DNA from: Amycolatopsis nivea
GTDB lineage: Bacteria > Actinomycetota > Actinomycetes > Mycobacteriales > Pseudonocardiaceae
NCBI RefSeq assembly: GCF_004522235.1
Contig: NZ_SDLT01000017.1
Location: forward strand, 122,477-185,573
DNA length: 63,097 nucleotides
Direction: 5' to 3'
Shown here: in pieces, positions 41,439-50,583 of the stretch
Numbering within the stretch: the stretch's first letter is position 1
Layout: the number at the start of each line of letters is the position of its first letter
Position numbers and translations under genes: made by a program
Notes under the pieces: model-generated
Told to the model about the DNA's origin: nothing
What the model saw: the letters and a program-made list of their open reading frames with translations, nothing else
The model's database searches: none

Positions 41439-42833
41439 TCACACCGCGGACAGTGTCGGCGTACTAGCGAGCTCCTGAGCGAACTTCCGCAGCAGCAGCA
41501 CCGCGGTCGCGCCGAAGCCGAAGCACAGTCCGAGCCAGATCCCGGGTCCGTGCCAGCCTAGGCCGAAGCCGCACAGCACCATGACGGGAATGCCGATCAC
41601 CCAATAGCCGAGCAGGGTCGCACGGAAGCCGCTTTTCGTGTTGCCCAGGCCGCGCAGCAGGCCGACGCAGACGTTCTGCGCTCCCTTCAGGTACTGCTGC
41701 GCGATCCCGAAAAACAGCAGCGTGTGCGCCAGCGACAGCACTTCCGGCGGCGGGTGCTTTTCCAGGAACAGCCCGAGCACCCAGCCCGGCGCGACGAGAT
41801 ACACCAGGCCCGCCGCCGTCATCGCGGTCACCGACAGAGTGAGCGCCTGTCGCGCGATCCGGGTGACCTCGGGACGGTCGTGGCGGCTCACCGCCCGGCT
41901 GATCAGGATCGACGAGCCTTGGGACAGGCCGATGTTCAGCTGGTACACGATGTAGACGAGCTGGTTCACCACGCTTTGCGCGGCCAGCGTCACCGGGCCG
42001 AAGCTGCCCATGAGCACCGTCGCGACGGACGTGATGCCGGCTTCGGAACCGTAGGTGAGGCTGATCGGGATCCCCAGCCGGAGGATTTCCCGCGCCGTCG
42101 GCAGTTCCCGGCGGCTGAAGCCCGCCGACAGCAGGGGCGCGAGATGGTCGTCGCGGCGCAGGATCAGCAGGAACGCGAAGCAGTTCAGGAACTGCACGAT
42201 CGTGGTGGCCAGCCCGACGCCGGGGGCGCCGAGTTCCGGGAACCCGAACCAGCCGTAGCCGAATCCGCCGTCCAGCAGGATGTTGACGCCCACCGAGCCG
42301 ATGGTCACCCACAGCAGGGACCCCGGACGGCGCATGCCGACAGCGAATTGGCGCAGCACGTTGAGCCACAGCATCGGGATCAGCCCGGGGGCGAGCGCGA
42401 GCATCGTCGGGCGGGCCAGTGCGAGCACGTCGGCGTCCTGGCCGAACCAGGCCAAGGCGTAGCCCAGTCCGATCAGGACCAGCGCGGCCAGCAGGCCGAC
42501 CGCCGTCGCCACGAGGAAGGACGCGCGCACGGTGTCGCGGACCTCGGTGCGCGCCTGCTCGTCCAACTGGTCGGTGCCAGCACGGGTTTCACCGCGGCCC
42601 GCCGCTGCGGCGACGAGGTTGCCGACCGCGGTGACGGTGCCCACGCACATTGTGCGGACCTGGTTGTACAGGGTGATCGCCAGTCCGCCCGCCGCGATCG
42701 CGCGCACGCTCATCCCGCCGAGCATCGCCAGGTCGGTCGTGGTCAGCGCGACCTGCGCGAGCTGGATCCCGGCGATCGGCACGGACACGGCGAGCAGCGG
42801 GCGGTACCCGGCCAGCCAGCGGGTCGGGGGCAT
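41439..42833 (-). CDS. MATE-family efflux transporter, candidate siderophore exporter
   Basis: 464 aa, twelve hydrophobic segments, with the two-lobed MATE pattern beginning LLAVSVPIAGIQLAQVALTTTD. The ATG at 42833 follows GAGGAAGGA; starts further upstream overlap the SbnA-like gene. It is last in the run sbnB-sbnH-sbnA-MATE, with 20 bp separating it from SbnA, so it is presumably co-transcribed from the iron box at 46352. MATE/MFS exporters commonly release siderophores; this assignment is from context. Confidence 0.9.
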   Translation of the reverse strand: MPPTRWLAGYRPLLAVSVPIAGIQLAQVALTTTDLAMLGGMSVRAIAAGGLAITLYNQVRTMCVGTVTAVGNLVAAAAGRGETRAGTDQLDEQARTEVRDTVRASFLVATAVGLLAALVLIGLGYALAWFGQDADVLALARPTMLALAPGLIPMLWLNVLRQFAVGMRRPGSLLWVTIGSVGVNILLDGGFGYGWFGFPELGAPGVGLATTIVQFLNCFAFLLILRRDDHLAPLLSAGFSRRELPTAREILRLGIPISLTYGSEAGITSVATVLMGSFGPVTLAAQSVVNQLVYIVYQLNIGLSQGSSILISRAVSRHDRPEVTRIARQALTLSVTAMTAAGLVYLVAPGWVLGLFLEKHPPPEVLSLAHTLLFFGIAQQYLKGAQNVCVGLLRGLGNTKSGFRATLLGYWVIGIPVMVLCGFGLGWHGPGIWLGLCFGFGATAVLLLRKFAQELASTPTLSAV

Positions 42834-42853
42834 TGCGCGGTCCTTCCTCGTGT

Positions 42854-43909
42854 TCACGACACCCACTGCAGTGCGTGGCCGACCTCAGTATGTCGCGTCA
42901 GCCGTTCCAGGACTCGCTCTTCGACGTCCGGCGCGAGCAGCCCGTGCTCGCGCAGCCATTCGTCGTCGTAGACGCTGTCCAGGTATTTCTCGCCCGCGTC
43001 GCACACCAGCACCACCGCGGTGCTGCCCGGCGGCAGTGCGTCGATCCGTTCCAGCGCAACGTGAATCGCGCCGCCCGCAGATCCGCCGACCATCAGGCCG
43101 GTGTGCCGGGCCAGCGCGCGTGCGGTCGCGAACGCGTCCACATCGGACGCTTGCACGCCCTCGTCGATCAGCTCCGGGCACACGTTCTTCCCGACCGGGA
43201 ACCCCGCGGGACTGCCGCTTCCGGTCTGCCGGTACGGGCCCGGCGGGGCGCCGAAGATGATCGAGCCGTCCGGTTCCACGGCGATCGTGCGCGCCGGGCA
43301 GCGCAGCCGGCGCAGCTCCCGGGCCGTGCCGCAGAGGGACCCGCCGGTGCCGATCGCGCCGATCAGCCAGTCGACCTGCCCGGCGTCGGCGAGCAGCTCC
43401 TTCGCCAGTTCGCGGTAGCCGCCGCCGTTTCCGGGATGGTTGTGCTGGTCGGGCCAGTAAGCCTCGCGGTCCGCCGCGACCAGCTCGGCGGCGACCCGGC
43501 GGCGTTCGACCGAGCGGAGCGTGCCGCTGCCGTCGTCGGCCACGTAGACGAGTTCCGCGCCGAGCGCTTTCATGGCGCGCAATTTGTCTTTGCTGGCATG
43601 GTGATCGACCACCGCGGTGAACCGGTATCCCCGTTCGAGCGCGGCGAGAGCCAGCCCCAGCCCGGTGTTGCCCGAGGTCGGTTCGACGATCCGGCCGCCC
43701 GGCCGCAGCCTGCCCTCGCGTTCCGCGTCGGCGATGATCTGCTCGGCCATGCGCACCTTCGCCGAACCGGTCGGATTGAACTGTTCGAGCTTGAGCAGCA
43801 GGCGAACGCCCGAGGCGGTCGTGCACAGCTCGAACAACGGCGTGCGCCCGATCAGCTCCGACACGTGCGAGACGATGCCGCGGCCGCGGCGCGGGATGAA
43901 CTCGTTCAC
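42854..43909 (-). CDS. sbnA: SbnA-like PLP-dependent synthase (2,3-diaminopropionate pathway)
   Basis: 351 aa, fold type II (cysteine-synthase family). The PLP lysine lies in EQFNPTGSAKVRMAEQ (about residue 47) and the phosphate loop is EPTSGNTGLG (about 76). A C-terminal extension of about 40 residues beyond the cysteine synthase core fits SbnA. SbnA condenses O-phosphoserine with glutamate to give ACEGA. The GTG at 43909 overlaps the upstream stop (GTGA). An ordinary cysteine synthase is the alternative, but adjacency to SbnB- and SbnH-like genes under an iron box favours the siderophore role. Confidence 0.88.
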   Translation of the reverse strand: MNEFIPRRGRGIVSHVSELIGRTPLFELCTTASGVRLLLKLEQFNPTGSAKVRMAEQIIADAEREGRLRPGGRIVEPTSGNTGLGLALAALERGYRFTAVVDHHASKDKLRAMKALGAELVYVADDGSGTLRSVERRRVAAELVAADREAYWPDQHNHPGNGGGYRELAKELLADAGQVDWLIGAIGTGGSLCGTARELRRLRCPARTIAVEPDGSIIFGAPPGPYRQTGSGSPAGFPVGKNVCPELIDEGVQASDVDAFATARALARHTGLMVGGSAGGAIHVALERIDALPPGSTAVVLVCDAGEKYLDSVYDDEWLREHGLLAPDVEERVLERLTRHTEVGHALQWVS

Positions 43910-45246
43910 CGGCCCTCCCCCTCGATCCGCCAGCCCGCGCCGGGCAGGTCCAGCACGACCCGCGCGGGCAGCGGAAGGCCGTGGAAACGGGTTTCGTTCT
44001 TGTCCATCTGGTATCCGGCGGTGTTCGGGTACACGAGCAGGTCGCCGTGCGCGGGCGGCCGGGGGAACGGGATCTTCCGCCAGCTGAGCATGTCGTACTC
44101 GAGACAGCTCGAACCGCCCACGCAGGCCGCGACCGGTTCGCCGGGCCCGTCGGCGGGCCACAGCACCGGGTCGGGCAGGAACTCGCTGCCCTTCCACTGT
44201 TCGGAGACGCTCATGCTGAGCCCGGCCACGGTCACGATCCCGTAGCCGCCGCGTTCCTTGAAGCCCTGCACCGGGAAGACGGTGAACCCGGCCTGGTCCA
44301 GCAGCGCCCGTCCCGGTTCCAGCAGCAGCTCCGTCCCGGTCCGGGCGAATTCGGCGGCGATCGTCGCCCCGCCGGACGCCGGGCTCGCCAGCACCTCGGC
44401 CAGCATCTCCGCACCGGTCGGCGACTGGTGATAGGGATAGAAATGGGTGAACGTCTGTCCATTGTGGAACCAGGACGGCCGGTACTCCTCGGTGAACCGC
44501 GTCCAGTCCGCCGGTTCGAGATAGCTCGCCGCGAACCCGCCGCCGATCGAGACCGCCGCCGCGGGCAGCCCGAACTCCCGCGCCCGCAGGCACTGCGCGA
44601 GCGCCGCCGCGGCCATCCGCGCGCGCGGCGCGACCTCGTATCCCCCGAGATGGAAGGAAAATCCCTCCATCCGCACCGCGGAACCCGCGTCCGCGCACCG
44701 GTGCAGTGCCTCGGTCACCTCGTCCGGGGTGAGCCCGAACCGGCTTCCCAGCGCGGTGTCCGGCACCAGTCGCAGCAGGATCCGGACCGGCTCGGCGGAA
44801 CGGCCGATCGCGAGCACCCGATCCAGTTCGTCGAGCGCGTCGACCGCGACCAAGCTGCGGTGCCGGGCCGCCAGCCAGACGAGATCGCCGCTCTTCGCCG
44901 CCCCGGTGACCATGACGTCCTCGCCGCGCACGCCGCCCGCCAGCGCCGCCACCAGCTCGGGCACGCTGGCCACGTCGACGCCCGCCCCGGCGTTCGCGCA
45001 TTCGGGCGCCCAGCAGGCCGAACGGTTCGCCTTCTTGCCGAAATACACCTGCCCGGACACTCCCGCGGCGACGAGCGCGTCGGTGAACGCGGCGAGGTTG
45101 TCCGCGAACCGCCGCGGGTGCAGCACGTGGAACGGACCGCCCACCGCACGGGCGATTTCGCCCAGCAGCAGCGGATCCTCTTGCGCCTGCCGGGCCCAGT
45201 CCGCCTGGCGGGCCGGCAGGGAGATCGTCGACGTCGTCAGCTCCAC
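43906..45246 (-). CDS. sbnH: SbnH-like PLP-dependent (fold III) amino-acid decarboxylase
   Basis: 446 aa, alanine-racemase/DAP-decarboxylase fold. The PLP lysine lies in QVYFGKKANRS (about residue 60), the substrate His region is FSFHLGGYE (about 205), the glycine loop is SIGGGF, and the C-terminal Cys-containing CVGGSSCLEYD resembles the catalytic cysteine region. In staphyloferrin B synthesis SbnH decarboxylates the citryl-diaminopropionate intermediate. The GTG at 45246 overlaps the SbnB-like gene by 10 nt. The exact substrate is not determinable without the synthetases. Confidence 0.87.
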   Translation of the reverse strand: MELTTSTISLPARQADWARQAQEDPLLLGEIARAVGGPFHVLHPRRFADNLAAFTDALVAAGVSGQVYFGKKANRSACWAPECANAGAGVDVASVPELVAALAGGVRGEDVMVTGAAKSGDLVWLAARHRSLVAVDALDELDRVLAIGRSAEPVRILLRLVPDTALGSRFGLTPDEVTEALHRCADAGSAVRMEGFSFHLGGYEVAPRARMAAAALAQCLRAREFGLPAAAVSIGGGFAASYLEPADWTRFTEEYRPSWFHNGQTFTHFYPYHQSPTGAEMLAEVLASPASGGATIAAEFARTGTELLLEPGRALLDQAGFTVFPVQGFKERGGYGIVTVAGLSMSVSEQWKGSEFLPDPVLWPADGPGEPVAACVGGSSCLEYDMLSWRKIPFPRPPAHGDLLVYPNTAGYQMDKNETRFHGLPLPARVVLDLPGAGWRIEGEGR

Positions 45247-46217
45247 AGCCGCACCCGCGTCCCTCGGCCGGCCTCGATCGCACGGGTCGCCAGCGCGTGC
45301 GCGACCGGGATGTCGGTGATCACCATTCCGCTGCTGAAGGCGAACACGCGGTCCGACGCATGACGCCGTCCGGGTTTGCGCCCGGCGAGAACGTCCGGGA
45401 ATTCCGCGTCGATGGTCGCCTTCCCTTCTCCGTCGTCGAAACGGGAACCGGTCACGCCGAGCTGGCCCTCGCTCGTCGCGAGCGCGTAGTCGGCGTCTCG
45501 CAGCGACGAGGAGTCGACTCCCTTGCTGGACACCGAAATGAGCAGCCCGCCCGGTTTCAGCCAGCTCGTCTTGACCTTCGGATGCGCGGCCCGCCCGGAC
45601 GCCGCGACCGCGATGTCCGCCTCGGCGACGGCTTCCGGCACGTCGTCGACGATTTCGACCTCCCGGTCCGGGAAATACCGGTGAAACGCCTCCACGCAAG
45701 CCTGGATCCCCTCCGGTGCGGTGCCGAAGAGCATCAGCCGTTCCAGGCCGGGCAGCGCGGTCTGCAGATACGGCAGGGTGAGCTGGCCCTGCACTCCGGT
45801 GCCGATCAGCAATGCCGACCGAGCGTCCGGTTTGGCGCATTCCAGCGCGATCAGCGCCGTGGTCGCCGGGGTCCGGGACGCTCCGACGCGGTCGCAGTCC
45901 ATCAGCGCGAACGGCATTCCGGTCGTGTCGTCGTACAGGCTGATCACCGTGTAGTACTTGTCCCGGTTGTCGTTTCCCTGCCGGTACGAGGTCTTGAATC
46001 CGACCTGCTGGGAATTCGCGTCGAATCCGAGCATCGAATAGGCGACCGCGTCCCGCGCCTGGTCCGGCAGCGGCATCATGAGCTTCGTCGGACAGCGGGA
46101 ATCCCCGGCCGCCAGCGCGAGATATCCTTGCCGTACCGCGGAAATCACGTCCTCCGGGCCCAGTGCCACGTCGGCCAGATCGCTGCGGGTGAACACGTGG
46201 AAATCGGGCTGCGTCAT
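45237..46217 (-). CDS. sbnB: SbnB-like dehydrogenase (ornithine cyclodeaminase/mu-crystallin family)
   Basis: 326 aa. The nucleotide-binding segment is ALLIGTGVQGQLTLPYL (about residues 134-150), preceded by GASRTPATTALIAL; the substrate region PTKLMMPLP is near residue 45. SbnB oxidatively splits ACEGA to 2,3-diaminopropionate and 2-oxoglutarate, the step after SbnA. The ATG at 46217 has GTGAGGGA upstream. First gene of the operon, 135 bp downstream of an iron box. Confidence 0.88.
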   Translation of the reverse strand: MTQPDFHVFTRSDLADVALGPEDVISAVRQGYLALAAGDSRCPTKLMMPLPDQARDAVAYSMLGFDANSQQVGFKTSYRQGNDNRDKYYTVISLYDDTTGMPFALMDCDRVGASRTPATTALIALECAKPDARSALLIGTGVQGQLTLPYLQTALPGLERLMLFGTAPEGIQACVEAFHRYFPDREVEIVDDVPEAVAEADIAVAASGRAAHPKVKTSWLKPGGLLISVSSKGVDSSSLRDADYALATSEGQLGVTGSRFDDGEGKATIDAEFPDVLAGRKPGRRHASDRVFAFSSGMVITDIPVAHALATRAIEAGRGTRVRLWS

Positions 46218-46351
46218 CTGAAAAATCCCTCACCATCGAAACGGGGAACCGTGCGCGTGGAAATCGGGTCTCCGGCCGGGAAGCGCATTCCCGGCGGTCC
46301 GCGGGCGGCTGCGCCGACCGCGTCGCAGCGACGGTAACCGACCCGTCACAC

Positions 46352-46370
46352 TTAGGCAAGGCTCACCTAA
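46352..46370 (-). promoter_or_regulatory. Iron box (IdeR/DmdR site) upstream of the sbnB-H-A-MATE operon
   Basis: TTAGGCAAGGCTCACCTAA closely matches the actinobacterial IdeR/DmdR consensus TTAGGTTAGGCTAACCTAA (16 of 19 positions). Expected effect: Fe-dependent repression of the downstream operon. Confidence 0.85.
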
Positions 46371-46509
46371 CTTTCTCCGGCTGTCGAAGTATCCTCCGGC
46401 ACCGCGGGCCCAGCCCGGCCTGGGAAAACGGTCCGCCCCAGCACTCGCGTCGTGAAGCACCTCACACCGCTGCCTCGCCCGGCAAACCGTTGCGGCACAA
46501 GAAAAGTGT

Positions 46510-47268
46510 TCAGAGGCTGTCGGCGATCGCGACCGTCAGCACCCCGTTGGCGGCGTGCTGGACGGTTCCCTCCACCTCGTAGACCTCGCCGAGCAGGTCC
46601 GCGGTGATCACCTCGGCGGGTGATCCCGAGGAGTGCACCGTTCCTTCGTGCAGCACGACGATCCGGTCCGCGATCCGGGCCGCGAGCGACAGGTCGTGCA
46701 CCACCGCCACCACCGCCGCGGGCTGGTCCCGGGCGAGCTCCCGGACGATCCGCAGCACCCGCAACTGGTTGCGCAGGTCGAGATTGCTCGTCGGCTCGTC
46801 GAGCAGCAGCACGTCGGGTCTGCGCGTCATCGCCTGCGCCAGGCCGACCATCTGCCGCTGCCCTCCGGAGAGATCGGACAGCCGCCGGGTGGCGAGCCCG
46901 TCCAGGCCTAGTGTCAGCAGGGTCGCCGCCACCCGGTCGTCGTGGTCCCGTCCGCCGCCGCCCAGCTTCCGGGCGACCAGCACCGCCTCGAAGACCGTCA
47001 GCGAGCTCGGCGGCGGCGGATCCTGGGGCAGGTAAAGGATTCCGCCGCCGTCCGGGCGTGCGGCCGCGTCCCGCCCGGACAGCCGGACGTGCCCCCGGAC
47101 CCGGTGGAACCCCGCGACGCACCGCAGCAACGTCGACTTCCCCGAACCGTTGGGCCCGACGATCGCGGTCACTTCCGGCGCCCGCACCTCGGGCAGCGTC
47201 ACCTCGCGCAGCACCGGAGTGCGCCCGTAGCCGAACGCGAGCCGTTCGACGTGCAGGGTCAGGTCCAC
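46510..47268 (-). CDS. Iron-siderophore ABC transporter ATPase (FecE/FepC type)
   Basis: 252 aa. Walker A IVGPNGSGKSTLL (about residue 37), signature LSGGQRQMVGLAQAM (about 135), Walker B VLLLDEPTSNLDL (about 157) and the switch His in VVAVVHDLSLAA. The GTG at 47268 follows CAGGAGGACC and overlaps the permease by 10 nt. Last gene of the binding protein-permease-ATPase operon. Confidence 0.92.
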   Translation of the reverse strand: MDLTLHVERLAFGYGRTPVLREVTLPEVRAPEVTAIVGPNGSGKSTLLRCVAGFHRVRGHVRLSGRDAAARPDGGGILYLPQDPPPPSSLTVFEAVLVARKLGGGGRDHDDRVAATLLTLGLDGLATRRLSDLSGGQRQMVGLAQAMTRRPDVLLLDEPTSNLDLRNQLRVLRIVRELARDQPAAVVAVVHDLSLAARIADRIVVLHEGTVHSSGSPAEVITADLLGEVYEVEGTVQHAANGVLTVAIADSL

Positions 47269-48341
47269 AGGGTCCTCCTGCGGGACAGGATCAGCCCGAG
47301 AAAGACCGGCACCCCGACGATCGAGGTGACGATCCCGACCGGGACGAGCACGCCGGGCACGAGCAGTTTCGCCACCAGCGACGACGCACACAGCAGAAAC
47401 GCCCCGCCGAACAGCGACGCGGTCACGAAATAGCGCTGGTCCTCCCCCACCAGCATCCGCGCGATGTGCGGGCCGACCAGCCCGACGAACCCGATGCTGC
47501 CCGCGATCGACACCGCCGTCGCCGCGACGAGGGAAATCCCCGCCAGCACCACGATCCGCACCCGCTCGACCCGCACGCCCAGCGCCCGCGCCCGGTCGTC
47601 GCCGAGCCGCATCGCGGTCAGCTTCCAGGAAGCCCGCAGCACCAGCGGAACCGCGACGAGCACGACGACCGCGAGCATCCCGACCTGCGGCCAGGTGGCC
47701 CGGCTCAGGCTGCCCAGCGTCCAGAACACGACCTGCTGCAGCTGCGCTTCCGACGCCACGTACTGCATCAGCGACAGCAGCGCGGTGAACAGGAACACCA
47801 TCGCGATCCCCAGCAGCACCATGGTTTCCGTGTGCGGGCCGCGCACCACACTGAACGCGATGATCACCGCGCTGGTCAGCATCGCGAAGATCCACGCCAT
47901 CCCGGCCGTGCCGACCAGGCCGAGAACCGGGATCGCCGACACGCCCGCCACCAGGCTCAGCGCCGCCCCGAAACTCGCCGCGGCCGACACCCCGAGCGTG
48001 AACGGCTCGGCCAGCGGATTGTTCAGCACGGTCTGCATTTCCGCCCCGGCCAGCGACAACGCCGCGCCGACGAGAATGGCCGTCGCCGTCATCGGCATCC
48101 GGAGGTGCCAGACGATCTCCGTGTCCATCGCCGGCGCGTCCCACGGCGTGAAGATCGCCCGCACCGTGTCCCCGATCCCGAGCGCCTCGCCGCCGACCGC
48201 GATGTCCGCCACGGCCACGGCAATCGTCAGCAGCACCAACGCCGTCACGGTCAGCCGTTTGCGCCGGGCCCGGCCGCGGTGTGCGTCGACGACCTCCGCG
48301 ACGCGGACTTCCGGGCTCGCCAGTTCAGCCTGAGCCGTCAC
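47259..48341 (-). CDS. FecCD-family iron-siderophore permease
   Basis: 360 aa with about nine or ten hydrophobic spans. The motifs LNNPLAEPFTLGVSAAASFGAA (about residue 108) and GSIGFVGLVGPHIARMLVG (about 280) are signature FecCD stretches. Only one permease gene is present, so a homodimer is expected. GTG start overlaps the binding-protein stop (GTGA). Confidence 0.93.
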   Translation of the reverse strand: MTAQAELASPEVRVAEVVDAHRGRARRKRLTVTALVLLTIAVAVADIAVGGEALGIGDTVRAIFTPWDAPAMDTEIVWHLRMPMTATAILVGAALSLAGAEMQTVLNNPLAEPFTLGVSAAASFGAALSLVAGVSAIPVLGLVGTAGMAWIFAMLTSAVIIAFSVVRGPHTETMVLLGIAMVFLFTALLSLMQYVASEAQLQQVVFWTLGSLSRATWPQVGMLAVVVLVAVPLVLRASWKLTAMRLGDDRARALGVRVERVRIVVLAGISLVAATAVSIAGSIGFVGLVGPHIARMLVGEDQRYFVTASLFGGAFLLCASSLVAKLLVPGVLVPVGIVTSIVGVPVFLGLILSRRRTLWT

Positions 48342-49519
48342 GGCAGCTCCGTCCAGAACGTGCCCTGGTACGGGACCGGCAGGAATTTCGCGTGCAGTTC
48401 ACGGATCGTCGCGTCGGGATCGACGTCCTGGAACAGGTCCGGGTGAAGCCACTTGGCGAACCACTCGACGGCGAGGAAGTTGTACGGCGAATCGTAGAAG
48501 TGGTGCCACGCCGCGTACGTCCGATGCTCGCGAACCGCTTTCAGCTGCGGAAATCCCGCCTGTTTCTGGACGATCGACTGCAACTGGGCCTTGGCGTCCT
48601 CCGGCTTCTCGGCGTATCCGAGCGACACGAACGAACCCGCCTTCGCCGGGGTGCCGGGCGCCCAGTCCGCACCGGTCGCGATGACGACGTCCGGGTTCCG
48701 GCTCAAGACTGTCTCCGGCGAAACCGTCCCCTGCCGCGTTTTCAGCACGTCGTCGGCCAGATTCGCGCCGCCCGCGAAGGTGACGATCTTGGCGAGATTG
48801 GACTTCGCGAAGCTGGAACAGCAGTCGAAATACCCCGGCGCACGCCACAGGAACGTCGGCGTCGGCGGCTGGTGAGCATTGTCCAGCCGCGACCGGACCC
48901 GATCTATGGCCGACTGGTAATAAGCTGCGAACGCGTCCGCCTGGGCGGTCCGGCCGGTCAGCTTGCCCATCAACTGCACCGACGGGACCGTGTTCCCGAG
49001 CGGATTCTCGAAGTAGTCGACCACGACGGTCGGGACCCCGACCCGGTCGAGCTTGTCCACGACGCCCGAATCCTGCGCCGCCTTGAAGTTCGCCGCGCTG
49101 ATCACGAACACGTCCGGCCGGAGCCGGAGCGCCGCCTCGACCGAGAACGACCCGTCGTACACCTGTCCGGTGCGCTGGATCCGGTCGAGCCCGGGGAACG
49201 CCTTCCGGTACTGCTGCCAGGAATCGGGATCGTTCTGCTCCAGGTCGTTCGGCAGCCCGACGATCCCCCGCAGCGGATCCTGCTTGTCCAGCAACGCGGT
49301 CGTGTACAGCATCCGCGCCCCGTCGAGCAGAATCCGCTTCGCCGGCACCGGAACCTCCACCTTCCGCCCCAGCACGTCGGTGAGCGGCTGTTTGGCAGCC
49401 CCGGCGTCCGCGCCTTGCGGCGCCGAACACGCCCCGGCCGCCAGGACCGCCGCCAGCAGGACTGCGCCCGGCCGGAGCCGTTCCGGACGTCGACGAAGCC
49501 AGGTCAGGAAGTTAGGCAT
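48338..49519 (-). CDS. Siderophore-binding lipoprotein (FepB/FecB-like)
   Basis: 393 aa. N-terminal signal with AVLLAAVLAAGAC forms a probable lipobox (Cys about residue 30). The periplasmic-binding class III pattern includes DVLGRKVEVPVPAKRILLDG and GLDGARM-like segments, with VFVISAANFKAA in the middle. It delivers the ferri-siderophore to the permease. The ATG at 49519 has AAGG about 7 nt upstream, inside the iron box. Confidence 0.9.
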   Translation of the reverse strand: MPNFLTWLRRRPERLRPGAVLLAAVLAAGACSAPQGADAGAAKQPLTDVLGRKVEVPVPAKRILLDGARMLYTTALLDKQDPLRGIVGLPNDLEQNDPDSWQQYRKAFPGLDRIQRTGQVYDGSFSVEAALRLRPDVFVISAANFKAAQDSGVVDKLDRVGVPTVVVDYFENPLGNTVPSVQLMGKLTGRTAQADAFAAYYQSAIDRVRSRLDNAHQPPTPTFLWRAPGYFDCCSSFAKSNLAKIVTFAGGANLADDVLKTRQGTVSPETVLSRNPDVVIATGADWAPGTPAKAGSFVSLGYAEKPEDAKAQLQSIVQKQAGFPQLKAVREHRTYAAWHHFYDSPYNFLAVEWFAKWLHPDLFQDVDPDATIRELHAKFLPVPYQGTFWTELP

Positions 49520-49530
49520 GCCTTACCTTA
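49512..49530 (-). promoter_or_regulatory. Iron box overlapping the start of the siderophore-binding protein gene
   Basis: TTAGGCATGCCTTACCTTA, a degenerate IdeR/DmdR site that contains the ATG's complement at 49517-49519. Repressor binding here would cover the ribosome site and start codon region on DNA, implying that transcription starts very close to or inside it. Confidence 0.7.
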
Positions 49531-49645
49531 ACAGCGGACCCGCCGTGCGCAATGCCCTGACCGAATCGCCCCGATTCGGCCGGATTCATCCATGCGAAAC
49601 CGAGAATGCGTCCCGCCCGATTCCGCGGACCAGAAGAACTGCGTT

Positions 49646-50482
49646 TCAGCGAGCTTGCTCGGGAGACCACTGCAGCAGGAATCGCAGCGCCTCCTCGCTC
49701 AGCGAACCCGGTTCCGCGGTATAGGCGACCAGCAGCTGCTCCGGATGAGTGTCCACTGTGAACTGCTGCACGTCGAGTTCGAGCCGCCCGGCGACCGGAT
49801 GGCGATAGACCTTCGACAGCGCACGCGGCCCGCGCACCTGGTGATCCGCCCACCACCGCCGGAAATCCGGGTCCCGCACGCTCAGCTCGCCGACCAGCGC
49901 GCTCAACGCCGGATCGTGCGGCGTGCGTCCGGCTTCCATCCGCAGCACCGAAACGCACTCGCGCGCAGCCCGCGGCCAATCGGCGTACAGCGACCGGAAC
50001 GATTCGTCCACAAAGGTCAGCCGGATGAGATTCCGCTCAACCACCGGCAATTTCTCGAAATCAGTGAGCAAGGCGGCGCTTCCGCGGTTCCAGGCCAGCA
50101 CGTCCATCCGGCGGTGCAGCACCATGGCCGGAACGTCGCGCATCGTGTCCAGCAACTGCCGCAGCCGGGGCGCGACCTCGGGCCGGGCCGGTTGCCGCGG
50201 GGAGACCGGCGCGACGTCGGCGACCGTGAAGAGGTACGCGCGTTCGTCCGGCGCGAGTTGCAGGGCATCGGCCAGCGCGTCGAGCACCGACCGGGAAACG
50301 CGGTTCGTGCGGCCCTGTTCGAGCCGCACGACGTAGTCGATGCTGAGGTGTGCGAGCTGAGCCAGCTCCTCGCGCCGCAACCCGGGGACGCGCCGCCGTC
50401 GTCCGTCGTCCGGATACCCCGCCTGCCGCGGATCGAGCGCCGCCCGGCGGGCGCGCAGGAAGTCGCCCAGTTCGCTTGCCAT
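49646..50482 (-). CDS. XRE-family regulator with MmyB-like ligand domain
   Basis: 278 aa. An N-terminal HTH (LGDFLRARRAALDPR... VPGLRREELAQLAHLSIDYVVRLEQGR, about residues 5-60) precedes an MmyB-like PAS-related C-terminal domain (MVLHRRMDVLAWNRGSAALL onward), a common actinobacterial regulator type. ATG 50482 is preferred to an upstream start at 50542. It diverges from the hydrolase gene across 101 bp and probably regulates it. Confidence 0.9.
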   Translation of the reverse strand: MASELGDFLRARRAALDPRQAGYPDDGRRRRVPGLRREELAQLAHLSIDYVVRLEQGRTNRVSRSVLDALADALQLAPDERAYLFTVADVAPVSPRQPARPEVAPRLRQLLDTMRDVPAMVLHRRMDVLAWNRGSAALLTDFEKLPVVERNLIRLTFVDESFRSLYADWPRAARECVSVLRMEAGRTPHDPALSALVGELSVRDPDFRRWWADHQVRGPRALSKVYRHPVAGRLELDVQQFTVDTHPEQLLVAYTAEPGSLSEEALRFLLQWSPEQAR

Positions 50483-50583
50483 GCCACCAGTGTGCCGTGC
50501 GGGCCGGGCCGCTTGCCTGGTACTGGGATGCATAGGCAGCACTGACCCTGGTTCAGACCCTGGACCGCGCCGAAGCTGGAGAC

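Noticed and set aside
46510..48144. Apparent long ATPase with an N-terminal extension
   Set aside because: The extension is antisense-like shadow of the FecCD gene in another frame; GTG 47268 with AGGAGG defines the ATPase start.
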